From Maritimibacter alkaliphilus (GTDB lineage: Bacteria > Pseudomonadota > Alphaproteobacteria > Rhodobacterales > Rhodobacteraceae): a stretch of 64,000 nucleotides of DNA. Below are positions 26,264 to 35,220 of this stretch, one piece after another; position 1 is the stretch's first letter; each line of letters opens with the position of its first letter. The stretch lies in contig NZ_JAHVIT010000001.1 in assembly GCF_019801605.1 (NCBI RefSeq), forward strand, positions 744,001 to 808,000, in the 5' to 3' direction. Under the pieces are notes generated by a model. The model saw only the letters and a list, made by a program, of their open reading frames with translations, did not search any database and had not been told where the DNA came from. A program made the position numbers and the translations under genes.

Positions 26264-28831
26264 ATGGTTGATCCCGTGATCCCGCCGACGCCCGAAGAGG
26301 CCCTTGCCGCGCGCCGCCGCCGGTCGCGGGCGCGCGCCGGGCTGGCCTTGGGCACGCTGGTGATCTGCGTTGCCCTCGTCATGGGAATGGCGCTCTTCGT
26401 CCTGCGCGAGATCGAGGCGCTCAGCAGTGCGAACTCCGACAACCTCCAGTGGAGCCTGTCCCAGACCGACGTCGAATTCCTGCGCTTCCGCCTCGCGGTG
26501 GAACACGCCCAGATGGAGCCCGAGGCGCTGGATCAGGTCCGGCGCCGCTTCGATATCTTCTACAGCCGCGTCACCTCGCTGGAGCGCGGTGATGTCTACC
26601 GCGCCCTGCGCGCGGACCCGGCCTATGTCGCGCCCCGGCAGCGCATCGCGGGCTTCCTCGACGACACGGTGCCGCTGATCGACGGGCCCGATGCCGCGCT
26701 GCAGGCGGCCCTGCCGGGCCTCGCAGAACGCGCCACGACGATCTCTGGCGAGGTGCGGGCCCTGTCACTGGCCGGGCTCTCGGCCTATGCAGAGCTGTCG
26801 GACGCCCGGCGCGAAGGGGTCATGCGCACGCTGATTGCGCTTGCCGCCGTGCTGGGGTGTCTCTTCGCGGGCCTCGTGCTGATTGCATGGGTGCTCTGGC
26901 GTCTGTCCCGGATTGCCGAGTTCCGCGCGCTGGAGCTGAGCCGCGCGGGCGAACGCACCCGCACCATCGTCGAAACCTCGCCCGAGGCCATCGTGGTGAG
27001 CGATGCCGCCGGCAATATCCGCGAATTCAACCCGCGTGCGCAGGCGATGTTCGGCTATTCCCGCGCGGCGGCCAGGCACCGCAATGCGATCAACCTGATC
27101 TTCCCCGGCGACGACGCCGCCCGGATGCGCACCGGGCTGCTGGCCTTCCTCGAAAGCGGCGGTGCGCCCGGCGAGGGGGCCAGCCACTTCGAAGCCACCG
27201 CCACCGATGCGGCGGGGCGCCGATTCCCGGCCGAGCTCTCCATCGCGCGGGCCGAGGCCGGGCCGCTCTACATCATCTACGTCCGCGACATCTCGCGCCG
27301 GAAACAGGCGGAGGAGGGGCTGACCGACGCCCGTGACCGCGCCCTCGCCGGGGAGCGTGCCAAGGCCGAGTTCCTCGCCGTCATGAGCCACGAGATGCGC
27401 ACGCCGCTCAACGGGATGCTGGGCACGATGCAGCTGCTGCGCGATCACAGCCTGACCGAACGGCAGAGCGATCTGCTCGACCGGATGGACAGTTCGGGGC
27501 ACCTGCTGCTGGGGCTGGTGAACGACGTGCTGGAGCTTTCCAAGTTCGAAGCCGGCAAGATGACCGCCGAGCGCAAGCCCTTCGACGTGGCCCGGCTGCT
27601 CGACGGGGTGATCGAGACGGCGGCGCCTCTGGCCTCTGCCGCGGGCAACAGCCTCGGCTGGTCCTGGGCGGGACCGGCGCGCGCGGTGGCCACGGGCGAT
27701 GCCCGGCGCCTGCGGCAGGTGCTCCTCAACCTCGTGGGCAACGCGGTGAAGTTCACCCGCGGGGGCTCTGTCGACGTGGAGGTCGAGGTGCTGAAGGGGG
27801 GCGAGATGCTGGAAGTTCGCGTCATCGACAGCGGCATCGGCATCGCGCCCGAGAACATCGAGCGGATCTTCCACGACTTCGAGACGCTGGACAGCTCCTA
27901 TGCCCGTCAGGCGGGCGGCACGGGCCTCGGCCTTGGCATCGCGCGGCGTTTGACCAAGCTCATGGGCGGCGAGATCGGGGTGGAAAGCGAACCGGGCGAA
28001 GGCTCGCTCTTCTGGTTGCGCATTCCCGTGGGGGCAGAGGCCACCCTGCCGGAGGCCGAGGCGGCAGAGCCCGCAGCCCCCGCCTTGCGGCCGCTGGACC
28101 TGCTGCTGGTGGAGGACAACGAGATCAACCGCTTCGTCGCGCGCCAGATGCTGGAGGCCGAGGGCCACGCCGTGACCGAGGCGGTGAACGGGCGTGCCGG
28201 CGTGGAATGGGCCGAGAGCCGCGCCTTTGACGCGATCCTCATGGATATCTCCATGCCGGTGATGGACGGGCCCGAGGCCGCGCGGCGCATCCGGGCCGGC
28301 CGCGGTGCCTCGGCCGACCGTCCGATCATCGCGGTGACGGCCCATGCGCTGCCGGAGGAGATCGCCTCGTTCCGGGCCGCGGGCATCGATTATTGCATCG
28401 CCAAGCCCATCGACCGGGCGGAACTGCTGCGCACGCTGGCCGCGGCGGTGGACGAGGGGGCGGTGCGCCCCACCGCGCCTGCCGCACCCCGGGCGCAGGG
28501 CCTGCTGGACCGGGCGCAGATCGGCACGCTCTGGGACGGGCTGCCCGAGGCGCGGCGCGACGAGATGCTGGCCCGCGTGGTGGCCGAGATCGACACCACC
28601 ATCGATGCCCTCGTCGTCACCGCGCCAGACGATCCGGCCCTGGCGGCCACGGTGCACCAATGCGCGGGCAATTGCGCGGCCTTCGGTCTGGGCGCGCTGC
28701 GCGCGGCCCTCGCCGCGATCGAGACCCGCGCGAAACAGGGCCAACCGGTGCAGCCGGAGGCGCTGACGGCGCTTGGCCCCCTCTGGGCGGAGACCCGCGC
28801 CGAGCTGGAGCACTGGCGCGCGGCCGCGTGA
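26264..28831 (+). CDS. Hybrid sensor histidine kinase (PAS-HisKA-HATPase-REC-HPt)
   Basis: An 855-residue membrane sensor. Helices at about 26-47 and 189-213 flank a periplasmic domain of about 140 residues. A PAS domain (about 230-345) is followed by HisKA with His376 (SHEMRTPLNG), HATPase_c with Asn493, the G1 box DSGIGI and the G2 box GTGLGLGI, a receiver with Glu617/Asp618 and phospho-acceptor Asp661, and a C-terminal HPt-like domain with His798. This is a complete internal phosphorelay that needs an external response regulator, for which the LuxR-type protein at 22790-23401 is the nearest candidate. The start has only a weak ribosome site and may be coupled to the preceding gene. Confidence 0.93.
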   Translation: MVDPVIPPTPEEALAARRRRSRARAGLALGTLVICVALVMGMALFVLREIEALSSANSDNLQWSLSQTDVEFLRFRLAVEHAQMEPEALDQVRRRFDIFYSRVTSLERGDVYRALRADPAYVAPRQRIAGFLDDTVPLIDGPDAALQAALPGLAERATTISGEVRALSLAGLSAYAELSDARREGVMRTLIALAAVLGCLFAGLVLIAWVLWRLSRIAEFRALELSRAGERTRTIVETSPEAIVVSDAAGNIREFNPRAQAMFGYSRAAARHRNAINLIFPGDDAARMRTGLLAFLESGGAPGEGASHFEATATDAAGRRFPAELSIARAEAGPLYIIYVRDISRRKQAEEGLTDARDRALAGERAKAEFLAVMSHEMRTPLNGMLGTMQLLRDHSLTERQSDLLDRMDSSGHLLLGLVNDVLELSKFEAGKMTAERKPFDVARLLDGVIETAAPLASAAGNSLGWSWAGPARAVATGDARRLRQVLLNLVGNAVKFTRGGSVDVEVEVLKGGEMLEVRVIDSGIGIAPENIERIFHDFETLDSSYARQAGGTGLGLGIARRLTKLMGGEIGVESEPGEGSLFWLRIPVGAEATLPEAEAAEPAAPALRPLDLLLVEDNEINRFVARQMLEAEGHAVTEAVNGRAGVEWAESRAFDAILMDISMPVMDGPEAARRIRAGRGASADRPIIAVTAHALPEEIASFRAAGIDYCIAKPIDRAELLRTLAAAVDEGAVRPTAPAAPRAQGLLDRAQIGTLWDGLPEARRDEMLARVVAEIDTTIDALVVTAPDDPALAATVHQCAGNCAAFGLGALRAALAAIETRAKQGQPVQPEALTALGPLWAETRAELEHWRAAA

Positions 28832-29067
28832 CGGACCTGTCGTCGGGGCGACCGCGGCCCGGACGAGGCATGGAGGGGGGCATCGGGCCCGCCGTCGCCC
28901 GCGTGAGCCGGTGAGCTCTGATGCAGGCCCCGGTCCCGTCCGATCGGCCCCGTGCAGGGCGCCGCGCAGGCCACCTCGGGGTCGTCCAGTCCACCGCCGC
29001 CGGATCCCGCTTGCACCTCGCCCGGGTTCCCCGTAAGCCGGGACCTTTCCGCAGAAGGGGGCATGGC

Positions 29068-30303
29068 ATGGACCGTCTGGCAATCGATTTTGGCACCTCC
29101 AACTCGGCCGTTGCGCTGCCCTACAATGGCGGCATCTACCGCATCCCGATCGAGCGCGGCGGCGACACGCTGCCGACCGCGGTCTTCTTCCCCGCGAGCG
29201 GCGGGATGCGCATCGGCACCGCCGCCGCAGAGGCGCTGATCGCGGGCGAGGAGGGGCGCTACATGCGTGCGCTGAAAAGCGTGCTCGGCCTGCCGCTGCT
29301 GCATGAAAAGCGCCTGATCGGCGGGCAGCGGCGCACGCTGGCCGAGGTGATCACCGCCTTCCTCGCCGAACTGCGCACCCGCTCCGAGGCCGCCACCGGG
29401 CTGACCTTCCGCCGCGCGCTCTCGGGCCGTCCGGTGCATTTCCATTCCAACGACCCCGAGAAGGACGCGCAGGCGGAGGCCGACCTGAGGGCCTGCTACC
29501 TCGCCGCCGGGTTCGAGGAGGTCGACTTCCTGCCCGAACCCGAGGCCGCCGTGCTGGCCAGCCACGCCCTTGCGGGCGGCGCGCGGCTCGGCCTGATCGT
29601 CGACATCGGCGGCGGGACCTCGGACTTCACCGTCTTCCGCACCTCCGCCGACCAGCCCGAGATCATCGCCAGCCACGGTATCCGCCTCGGCGGAACAGAT
29701 TTCGACCAGTCTGTCTCGCTCGCCCATGCCATGCCGCTGCTCGGCCTCGGCTCGGAACTGCGGCGCGAGATGGGCAGCGGCCTGCTGCCTGTGCCCCGCG
29801 CGCCCTACGTCGACCTTGCCACATGGGCCAAGATCCCCTTCGTCTACACCCCCGAGACCCGGCGTCTGGCCAAGGACATGCTGCGCCTCGCCGTGGAGCC
29901 CGAGAAGATCGAGCGCTTCCGCGACGTGGTGGAGGAGGAACTGGGCCACGGCCTCGCCTTCGCGGTGGAGAAGGGCAAGATCGCGGCCAACGGGCCCGAG
30001 GGCACGGGCGAGATCCGCATGGGCGAAATCGAGAAGGGCCTTGCCGCGCCGGTGACGGTGGCGGGGCTCGACGCCGCCATGGCGCCCCATGGCGCCGCCC
30101 TGAGCGAGGCGATGGTCGAGACGCTGGCCCGGGCGGGTGTGCGCGCGGAGGAGGTGCAGGATATCATCCTCGTCGGTGGCTCCAGCCTCATGGGGTTCGT
30201 TGCGCGCGAGGCCCGCGCCCTGATGCCGGGCGCGGAGGTGCGCAGCGCCGAGGCCTTCACGGCGGTGGTGGACGGTCTGGCCCTCGCGGTCGGGCGGGGC
30301 TGA
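29068..30303 (+). CDS. Hsp70-family (YegD-like) ATPase
   Basis: A 411-residue actin/Hsp70-fold protein. It has the phosphate-1 motif DFGTSNSAVALP at 7-18, the second phosphate loop VDIGGGTSDFTVF and the adenosine motif ILVGGSSLMGFV near the end. It stops after the nucleotide-binding domain and lacks the DnaK substrate-binding domain, as YegD does. Start 29068 follows AGAAGGGGG; the open frame further upstream has no coding character. Its position between the EPS sensor kinase and the exporter gene suggests a link with that cluster, but the role is unknown. Confidence 0.88.
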   Translation: MDRLAIDFGTSNSAVALPYNGGIYRIPIERGGDTLPTAVFFPASGGMRIGTAAAEALIAGEEGRYMRALKSVLGLPLLHEKRLIGGQRRTLAEVITAFLAELRTRSEAATGLTFRRALSGRPVHFHSNDPEKDAQAEADLRACYLAAGFEEVDFLPEPEAAVLASHALAGGARLGLIVDIGGGTSDFTVFRTSADQPEIIASHGIRLGGTDFDQSVSLAHAMPLLGLGSELRREMGSGLLPVPRAPYVDLATWAKIPFVYTPETRRLAKDMLRLAVEPEKIERFRDVVEEELGHGLAFAVEKGKIAANGPEGTGEIRMGEIEKGLAAPVTVAGLDAAMAPHGAALSEAMVETLARAGVRAEEVQDIILVGGSSLMGFVAREARALMPGAEVRSAEAFTAVVDGLALAVGRG

Positions 30304-30498
30304 GGGGCGGGGGAGCCGCCCACGGCGGTCATGGGCTGTCCGATAGGGCGGCCTCCAACGGAATGAACCGCCCCGAGCGGCGCGGTCCGGTGTGCCCCGT
30401 TCCGATGCGGCCAGCCATGGGGCACCCGTCCTGAACCCGCCCGTCCCGAGGCCCGCTTCCGAAGCGGCTGATGCCGTATCCCCCTGACGCAAACGAAA

Positions 30499-30523
30499 CT
30501 GGCGACGGGAACCCCGCCGCCAG
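30499..30523. terminator. Bidirectional terminator between convergent genes
   Basis: The stem CTGGCG-A-CGGG pairs with CCCG-C-CGCCAG around a 3-base loop, with one mismatch. On the plus strand a TCTTTTATC stretch follows about 12 bp later. On the minus strand TTTCGTTTG follows. It sits between the Hsp70-like gene and the Wza-like gene. Confidence 0.6.
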
Positions 30524-30552
30524 CCTCTGCTCGCCTCTTTTATCTCACCCGC

Positions 30553-31788
30553 TCAGGGCAGCATCGCCACGGCGCCGATCACTCCCAGCACCCGGCCGAT
30601 CTCGGTCACGTTGGTGATGCCGCTGTCATAGCAGGCGATGCTGTCGCCCGGCAGCAGGTAGGGGTCGTAGTCGTCCCGGTCGGCGCGAGCGCGCATCTGC
30701 TCGATGGGCCGTTCGATCACCACCGAGACATCCGTCACCGGGTTGCGCGAGAAGAGCGCGGCAGAGCGGGCGGCACTGGAGACCCGCGCCCCGCCGACGC
30801 AGTTCGCATCTACCACCGCCTGCATGTAGCGGGTGCCGTAGGGCACCTCGCGCACGGTCTGGCCGATGGCCGAGATGGCGTTGCCGGTGGCGGGCTGGGT
30901 CAGGTTCGACAGGAAGAGCGAGACGCCGGGCGGGCTGATCGGGCCGGGCACCACGAGGTCATCCTGGAAGCAGCCACGGGAGGGCACGTGGATCTCGTCC
31001 CCGGTGATCAGCATGATGTCCTCGAACATCTCGCCCCGGATCGCGCCGCGCAGGTCGAGCGTGTAGTTCCGCCCCTCGCGGGTCAGCTTCACCGCCGAGA
31101 GATCCGCATCGGGCCGGATGCCGCCCGCGTTGCGCAGCGCGACCGAGAGGTTGCGCTGTTCCGTCGAGGCCCCGAAGGCGGCCTGCCGCCGGCTGTCCAC
31201 CTGGTCGCCCGAGACGCCGCCGATATCGATCGGATGGGGCTCGAACACTGCGCCGGAGACCGCGACGCGGGCCGGTGCGAAGTCGAGGATCAGGAGCGAG
31301 GTCACCGGCTCGCTCCCGTAGTGCCCGCCCGCGACGAGGGCGCGGCGGATGTCGCTGGCGACCGCCTCGGGGCGGCGACCGGCGGCGGCGATGGGGGGCA
31401 GGAAGGGCAGCTTCAGCGTGCCATCGCGCGAGACGACGTAATCGCCCGAGAAGGTCTCGTCCTGCGGCAGGCGGAAGTCGACGAGATCCCCGCGCGAGAG
31501 CAGTTCGCCGCGCAGCGCATAGGCGTCGCCGTCCAGTTTGCCGCCGCCGGTGTACGCGGCCCCGCCGATGGGCGGGCGGCACTTGGCGGCGTTCATGTCC
31601 GGCGCGCGCAGGAAGCTCACGGCATTCCGGCTGACTTCGAACTCCCGGTACTGGGCCTGGTAGCCGTCGCCCTGTGCGACGGGTTCGATGTTGCGCGCCT
31701 GGGGCGGTGCGGCGCAGGCGGCCAGCGCGCCGAGCGCGATCAGGGCGAGACCCTTCACGGGGGCCTTTCCGATGGTCTTGCGGGGCAT
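30553..31788 (-). CDS. Wza-like outer-membrane polysaccharide export lipoprotein
   Basis: A 411-residue OPX protein. The lipoprotein signal ends in LAAC with Cys25 as the lipidated residue. A Poly_export domain follows (LLSRGDLVDFRLPQDETFSGDYVVSRDGTLKLP), then two SLBB-like regions (VAVSGAVFEPHPI, and later DIMLITGDEIHVP) and a C-terminal PGDSIACYDS. It would form the outer-membrane exit channel for the polymer. The start at 31788 is set by AGGAGG 5 bp upstream. It is divergent from the flippase operon, and the perfect EPS operator (site D) lies between them. Confidence 0.92.
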   Translation of the reverse strand: MPRKTIGKAPVKGLALIALGALAACAAPPQARNIEPVAQGDGYQAQYREFEVSRNAVSFLRAPDMNAAKCRPPIGGAAYTGGGKLDGDAYALRGELLSRGDLVDFRLPQDETFSGDYVVSRDGTLKLPFLPPIAAAGRRPEAVASDIRRALVAGGHYGSEPVTSLLILDFAPARVAVSGAVFEPHPIDIGGVSGDQVDSRRQAAFGASTEQRNLSVALRNAGGIRPDADLSAVKLTREGRNYTLDLRGAIRGEMFEDIMLITGDEIHVPSRGCFQDDLVVPGPISPPGVSLFLSNLTQPATGNAISAIGQTVREVPYGTRYMQAVVDANCVGGARVSSAARSAALFSRNPVTDVSVVIERPIEQMRARADRDDYDPYLLPGDSIACYDSGITNVTEIGRVLGVIGAVAMLP

Positions 31789-31875
31789 GGCTGCCTCCTC
31801 TGATGGGCGTGAATATCTGTGCCCTGGATACCGCGCGGCGCCCTCAGCCGTCCAACGCGCGGGCGGATCGCACTG

Positions 31876-31893
31876 CCTATCCAAGGGGATAGG
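31876..31893. promoter_or_regulatory. EPS-cluster inverted repeat, site D (perfect)
   Basis: CCTATCC-AAGG-GGATAGG, a perfect 7-bp inverted repeat with a 4-bp spacer, midway between the divergent exporter gene (88 bp) and flippase operon (128 bp). It is the reference copy of the four-member set and could control both units. Confidence 0.75.
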
Positions 31894-32020
31894 GTGCTGA
31901 CCTTTGGGGCGTGTCTCCTCGCCGCCCGCGCGGAAGCGGGACGGGCGGGGCGCTGTTAGACCTGTCTCAGCGCCCATACCCACCCCCCACACGGTGGGCG
32001 CCGCAAAGGAGCCGACTGCC

Positions 32021-33259
32021 ATGATCACCGACCGCTGCACGGGACATTTCGCCCGTCACCTTCTCGCCTACTGCCTGTCCGAAGTGGCAGCCAAGGCGTC
32101 GCGGCTGCTGGTGGTCGTGGCAGTCGCCCGAACGCTGGACGCGGGCGCCATCGGGATCGCCGCCGCCGCCATGGCCGCCGCCGATATCCTCAAGGCCCTG
32201 ACCGAGACCGGGGTGAATCAGCGCATCATCGCCGCCCCGCGGGGCGAACTGGAGGCCACCTGCCGCACCGCGCGGCGGATCTTCGACGGCTGGTGCCTCG
32301 GGCTCTTCGGGCTTCAGATGGTCCTCGGCGCCGCGCTCTGGCTGGCCGGGGGCGAGGCGCTGCTCTTTGCCCTGATCGCGATCCTCGCGGGGGAATACCT
32401 CTTCATGCCGCGCGGGCTGGTGCAATGTGCGCTCGCCATGCGGGCGGGCAAGATGCGCCAGACCGCGGCCATTGCCGCCGGTCAGGTGGTGGGGGCGAAT
32501 ATCGCCACCGCCGTGCTGGTGCTGGTGCTGCCCGGGCCGCTGGCGCTGGTGCTGCCGCGGCTGCTGGCCGCGCCGATCTGGCTGATCGCCATGCGCCGCC
32601 TCCACCCCTGGCGCCCGGACCGCAGTGTCGCGCCCGCGCCGCTGGCGCCCTTCGCCCGCTACGGCTGGGCCGTGCTGGGGGTTGAACTGGTCAAGGCGCT
32701 GCGGCTGCAGGCGGACAAGCTGGTCGTCGGCCTGCTCATGGGCCCCGAGGTGCTGGGGCTCTACTTCATGGCCTTCAACGCGGGCCTCGGCCTTGCGAAT
32801 TCCTTCTCCCAGGCGCTCTCCGTCGCGCTCTTCCCCTCGCTCTGCGCCGCCGCGGACCGCGGGCTGGAGCTGCGCCGCGCCCTGATGCTCTCGGTCGGGA
32901 TCATCGCCCCGGTGGTCGTGCTGCAGGCCTTTGCCGCGCCGCTCTACGTGCCCGTGCTCTTCGGGGACCAGTGGGCCGGGCTGGCCAAGGTGGTCTCGAT
33001 CCTCTGCCTTGCGGCGATCCCGGGCGTGATCTGGTCCGCCGTGGCGCAATACCTGCGCGCCGAGGGTCGCCCGCAGCGCGAATTCACCGTCACGCTGGCA
33101 ATGACCGCCGCGCTGATCGCCAATACCGCCCTCATGGCGCCGCACGGCCTGACCGCGCTCGCCTGGGGCTACCTCGCCGTCGCCGTCGTCACCCAGGCCG
33201 CAAGTGCGTTGCCCGTGCTGTTGGCGACCCTGCATTCCCCGCTGATCCGGAGGGCCTGA
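32021..33259 (+). CDS. Wzx-type polysaccharide flippase (MATE/MOP fold)
   Basis: A 412-residue protein with about twelve hydrophobic segments and the polysaccharide-transporter layout. The opening FARHLLAYCLSEVAAKASRLLVVVAVART corresponds to helix 1, and the central RLQADKLVVGLLMGPEVLGLYFMAFN is a family hallmark. It should turn lipid-linked repeat units to the periplasmic face for Wzy. The start at 32021 follows AAAGGAG 9 bp upstream. It leads an operon of four genes, with only one base between its stop and the next start. Confidence 0.9.
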   Translation: MITDRCTGHFARHLLAYCLSEVAAKASRLLVVVAVARTLDAGAIGIAAAAMAAADILKALTETGVNQRIIAAPRGELEATCRTARRIFDGWCLGLFGLQMVLGAALWLAGGEALLFALIAILAGEYLFMPRGLVQCALAMRAGKMRQTAAIAAGQVVGANIATAVLVLVLPGPLALVLPRLLAAPIWLIAMRRLHPWRPDRSVAPAPLAPFARYGWAVLGVELVKALRLQADKLVVGLLMGPEVLGLYFMAFNAGLGLANSFSQALSVALFPSLCAAADRGLELRRALMLSVGIIAPVVVLQAFAAPLYVPVLFGDQWAGLAKVVSILCLAAIPGVIWSAVAQYLRAEGRPQREFTVTLAMTAALIANTALMAPHGLTALAWGYLAVAVVTQAASALPVLLATLHSPLIRRA

Positions 33260-33260
33260 C

Positions 33261-34175
33261 ATGCCGTATTTCTCGATCCTCATCCCCTGCCTGAACGCCG
33301 CCGCCACCCTTGGCGAGACGCTCGACAGCCTGCTGGCCCAGACCGACGCCGACTGGGAGGCGCTGATCGTCGATGACGGCTCTTCCGATGGCAGCTGGTC
33401 GCTGGCGCTTGCCTATGCCCGCCGTGACACCCGCATCCGGGTGATGCGCAATCCGGGGCAGGGGCCCAGCACCGCCCGCAACCTCGCCATGTCGCTGGCG
33501 GGCGGCGAGGTGGTGGCCTTCTGCGATGCCGACGACCTCTGGGACCGGGCCAAGCTGGCCTGCATGCGCGCGGTCTTTGCCGACCGTCACGTGGACGCGG
33601 CCTATGCGCAGATCGCCTTCTTCGACGCGCGCGGCTCGCGCACGCTCTCGACCGTGCCGAGGGGCCTGCTGACCGTACCGCAGCTCATGGGGGAAAACCC
33701 GGTCTGCACCATGTCCAACCTCTGCGTCCGCACCCGCGTGCTGACGGCCACGGGCGGCTTCGACCCGGCCATGGTGCACAACGAGGACCTCGAATGGCTG
33801 ATCCGCCTTGCGGGCCTCGGCCACCGGGTGATTGGGCTGGACCGACTGCTGGTGCATTACCGGACCTCGCCCACCGGCCTCTCCGCCGATCTGGAGAAGA
33901 TGCGGCTGGGGCGCGAGGCAGCACTGGCCACGGCGGCGCAGCTCGGCTTTCGCCCCGATGCGCGGGCCGAGGCGATCCACCTGCGCTACCTCGCCCGCCG
34001 GGCGTTGCGCACCGATGCCCCCGCACGTGAGGCACTGCGGCTGGCGCTGCGCGGTGCCTGCCTCAGCCCGCTGGGGTTCTTTTCCGACCTCAGGCGCGGC
34101 GGGCTGACCTTCGCCTGTGCCGCCGCCGCCCCCCTGATGCCGCGGACCCTGCGCCGGGCGCTCTTTTCCCACTGA
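33261..34175 (+). CDS. Family 2 glycosyltransferase
   Basis: A 304-residue GT-A enzyme. It has the N-terminal SILIPCLNAAATLGETLDSLLAQ, nucleotide-binding acidic residues in LIVDDGSSDGS (around 36-46), the DXD-like AFCDADDLW (around 90-98) and a likely catalytic NEDLEW acidic motif near 173. It uses a nucleotide sugar in the cytoplasm to extend the lipid-linked repeat unit. No membrane helices are apparent apart from a hydrophobic C-terminal stretch. It is the second gene of the flippase operon. Confidence 0.92.
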   Translation: MPYFSILIPCLNAAATLGETLDSLLAQTDADWEALIVDDGSSDGSWSLALAYARRDTRIRVMRNPGQGPSTARNLAMSLAGGEVVAFCDADDLWDRAKLACMRAVFADRHVDAAYAQIAFFDARGSRTLSTVPRGLLTVPQLMGENPVCTMSNLCVRTRVLTATGGFDPAMVHNEDLEWLIRLAGLGHRVIGLDRLLVHYRTSPTGLSADLEKMRLGREAALATAAQLGFRPDARAEAIHLRYLARRALRTDAPAREALRLALRGACLSPLGFFSDLRRGGLTFACAAAAPLMPRTLRRALFSH

Positions 34176-34205
34176 ACTACTCACCCACCGAGAGGAGGCT
34201 TTCCG

Positions 34206-35198
34206 ATGTCCAACCGCACCCCCAGCGCCACGATCGTGGTGCCCGCCTACAACGTCGCCGAAACCATCGGTGAGACGCTTCAGAGCCTGCTGGCGCAGAC
34301 CTTCACGGATTTCGAGATCGTGGTGGTCGACGATGGCTCCCACGACCGGACGCTGGCCGTGGTCCGCGCCATGGGCGATCCCCGCATCCGGGTGATCCAG
34401 CAGCCCAACCGGGGCCTCGCCGGGGCGCGCAACACCGGGATCAATGCTGCGCGGGGGGCCTATATCGGTTTCTGCGACAGCGATGACCTCTGGCGCTCGA
34501 CCAAGCTGGCCGCCCATGTGGCGCATCTGGAGGCCAACCCGCAGGTCGGCCTCAGCTACTCCGGCTCGGAACTGATCGACGCCGCCAGCCGCCCGATGGG
34601 CCTTGCGCAGCGCCCGCGCCTGCGCGGCGTGACGGCGGCCCATGTGTTCCAGCGCAACCCGGTGGGCAACGGCTCTGCCGCCGTGCTGCGGCGCGCGGCG
34701 CTCAATGCCATCGCCTTCCGTCCCGCCTACGAGGAGAGCCGCGACTGGTGGTTCGACGAACGCTTCCGCCAGTCCGAGGATATCGAGTGCTGGATGCGCC
34801 TGATGCTGACCACCGACTGGGAGGTGGAGGGCGTGCCGGGCCTGCTGACCCGCTACCGGGTCGTGCCGGGCGGGCTCTCCGCCGGGATCGCGCGGCAGTA
34901 CCAGACGTGGGAGGCCGTGGTGGCCAAGCTGTCGCGCCTCGCGCCCGGTTTCGTGGCCGCCCATGCCCCCGCCGCCCGGGCCTTCCAGCACCGCTACCTC
35001 GCCCGTCGGGCGATCAGCTCCGGCGACGGGGCCGAGGCGCTGCGCCGCACCCGGGCCGCATGGGCCGCCAGCCCGCGCGCCCTGCTGCGCGAGCCGGTGA
35101 AGACCGCCACCACCACGCTCGCCGCCGGGGTGCTTGCTGCCCTCGGCCCCAACGCCATCGCCCGTCTGGCCCGCGTCGCCGGCCGCCGCGCCACCTGA
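34206..35198 (+). CDS. Family 2 glycosyltransferase
   Basis: A 330-residue GT-A enzyme clearly related to its upstream neighbour. Landmarks are TIVVPAYNVAETIGETLQSLLAQ, VVVDDGSHDRT, GFCDSDDLW and QSEDIECWMRL, the last being the catalytic ED motif. It lies 30 bp downstream of the first GT2 gene with AGAGGAGG before its start. Shared N-terminal wording and gene order suggest a duplication followed by divergence. Sugar specificity cannot be read from sequence. Confidence 0.92.
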   Translation: MSNRTPSATIVVPAYNVAETIGETLQSLLAQTFTDFEIVVVDDGSHDRTLAVVRAMGDPRIRVIQQPNRGLAGARNTGINAARGAYIGFCDSDDLWRSTKLAAHVAHLEANPQVGLSYSGSELIDAASRPMGLAQRPRLRGVTAAHVFQRNPVGNGSAAVLRRAALNAIAFRPAYEESRDWWFDERFRQSEDIECWMRLMLTTDWEVEGVPGLLTRYRVVPGGLSAGIARQYQTWEAVVAKLSRLAPGFVAAHAPAARAFQHRYLARRAISSGDGAEALRRTRAAWAASPRALLREPVKTATTTLAAGVLAALGPNAIARLARVAGRRAT

Positions 35199-35220
35199 TC
35201 TGCCCGTCGGAGGACACCCC

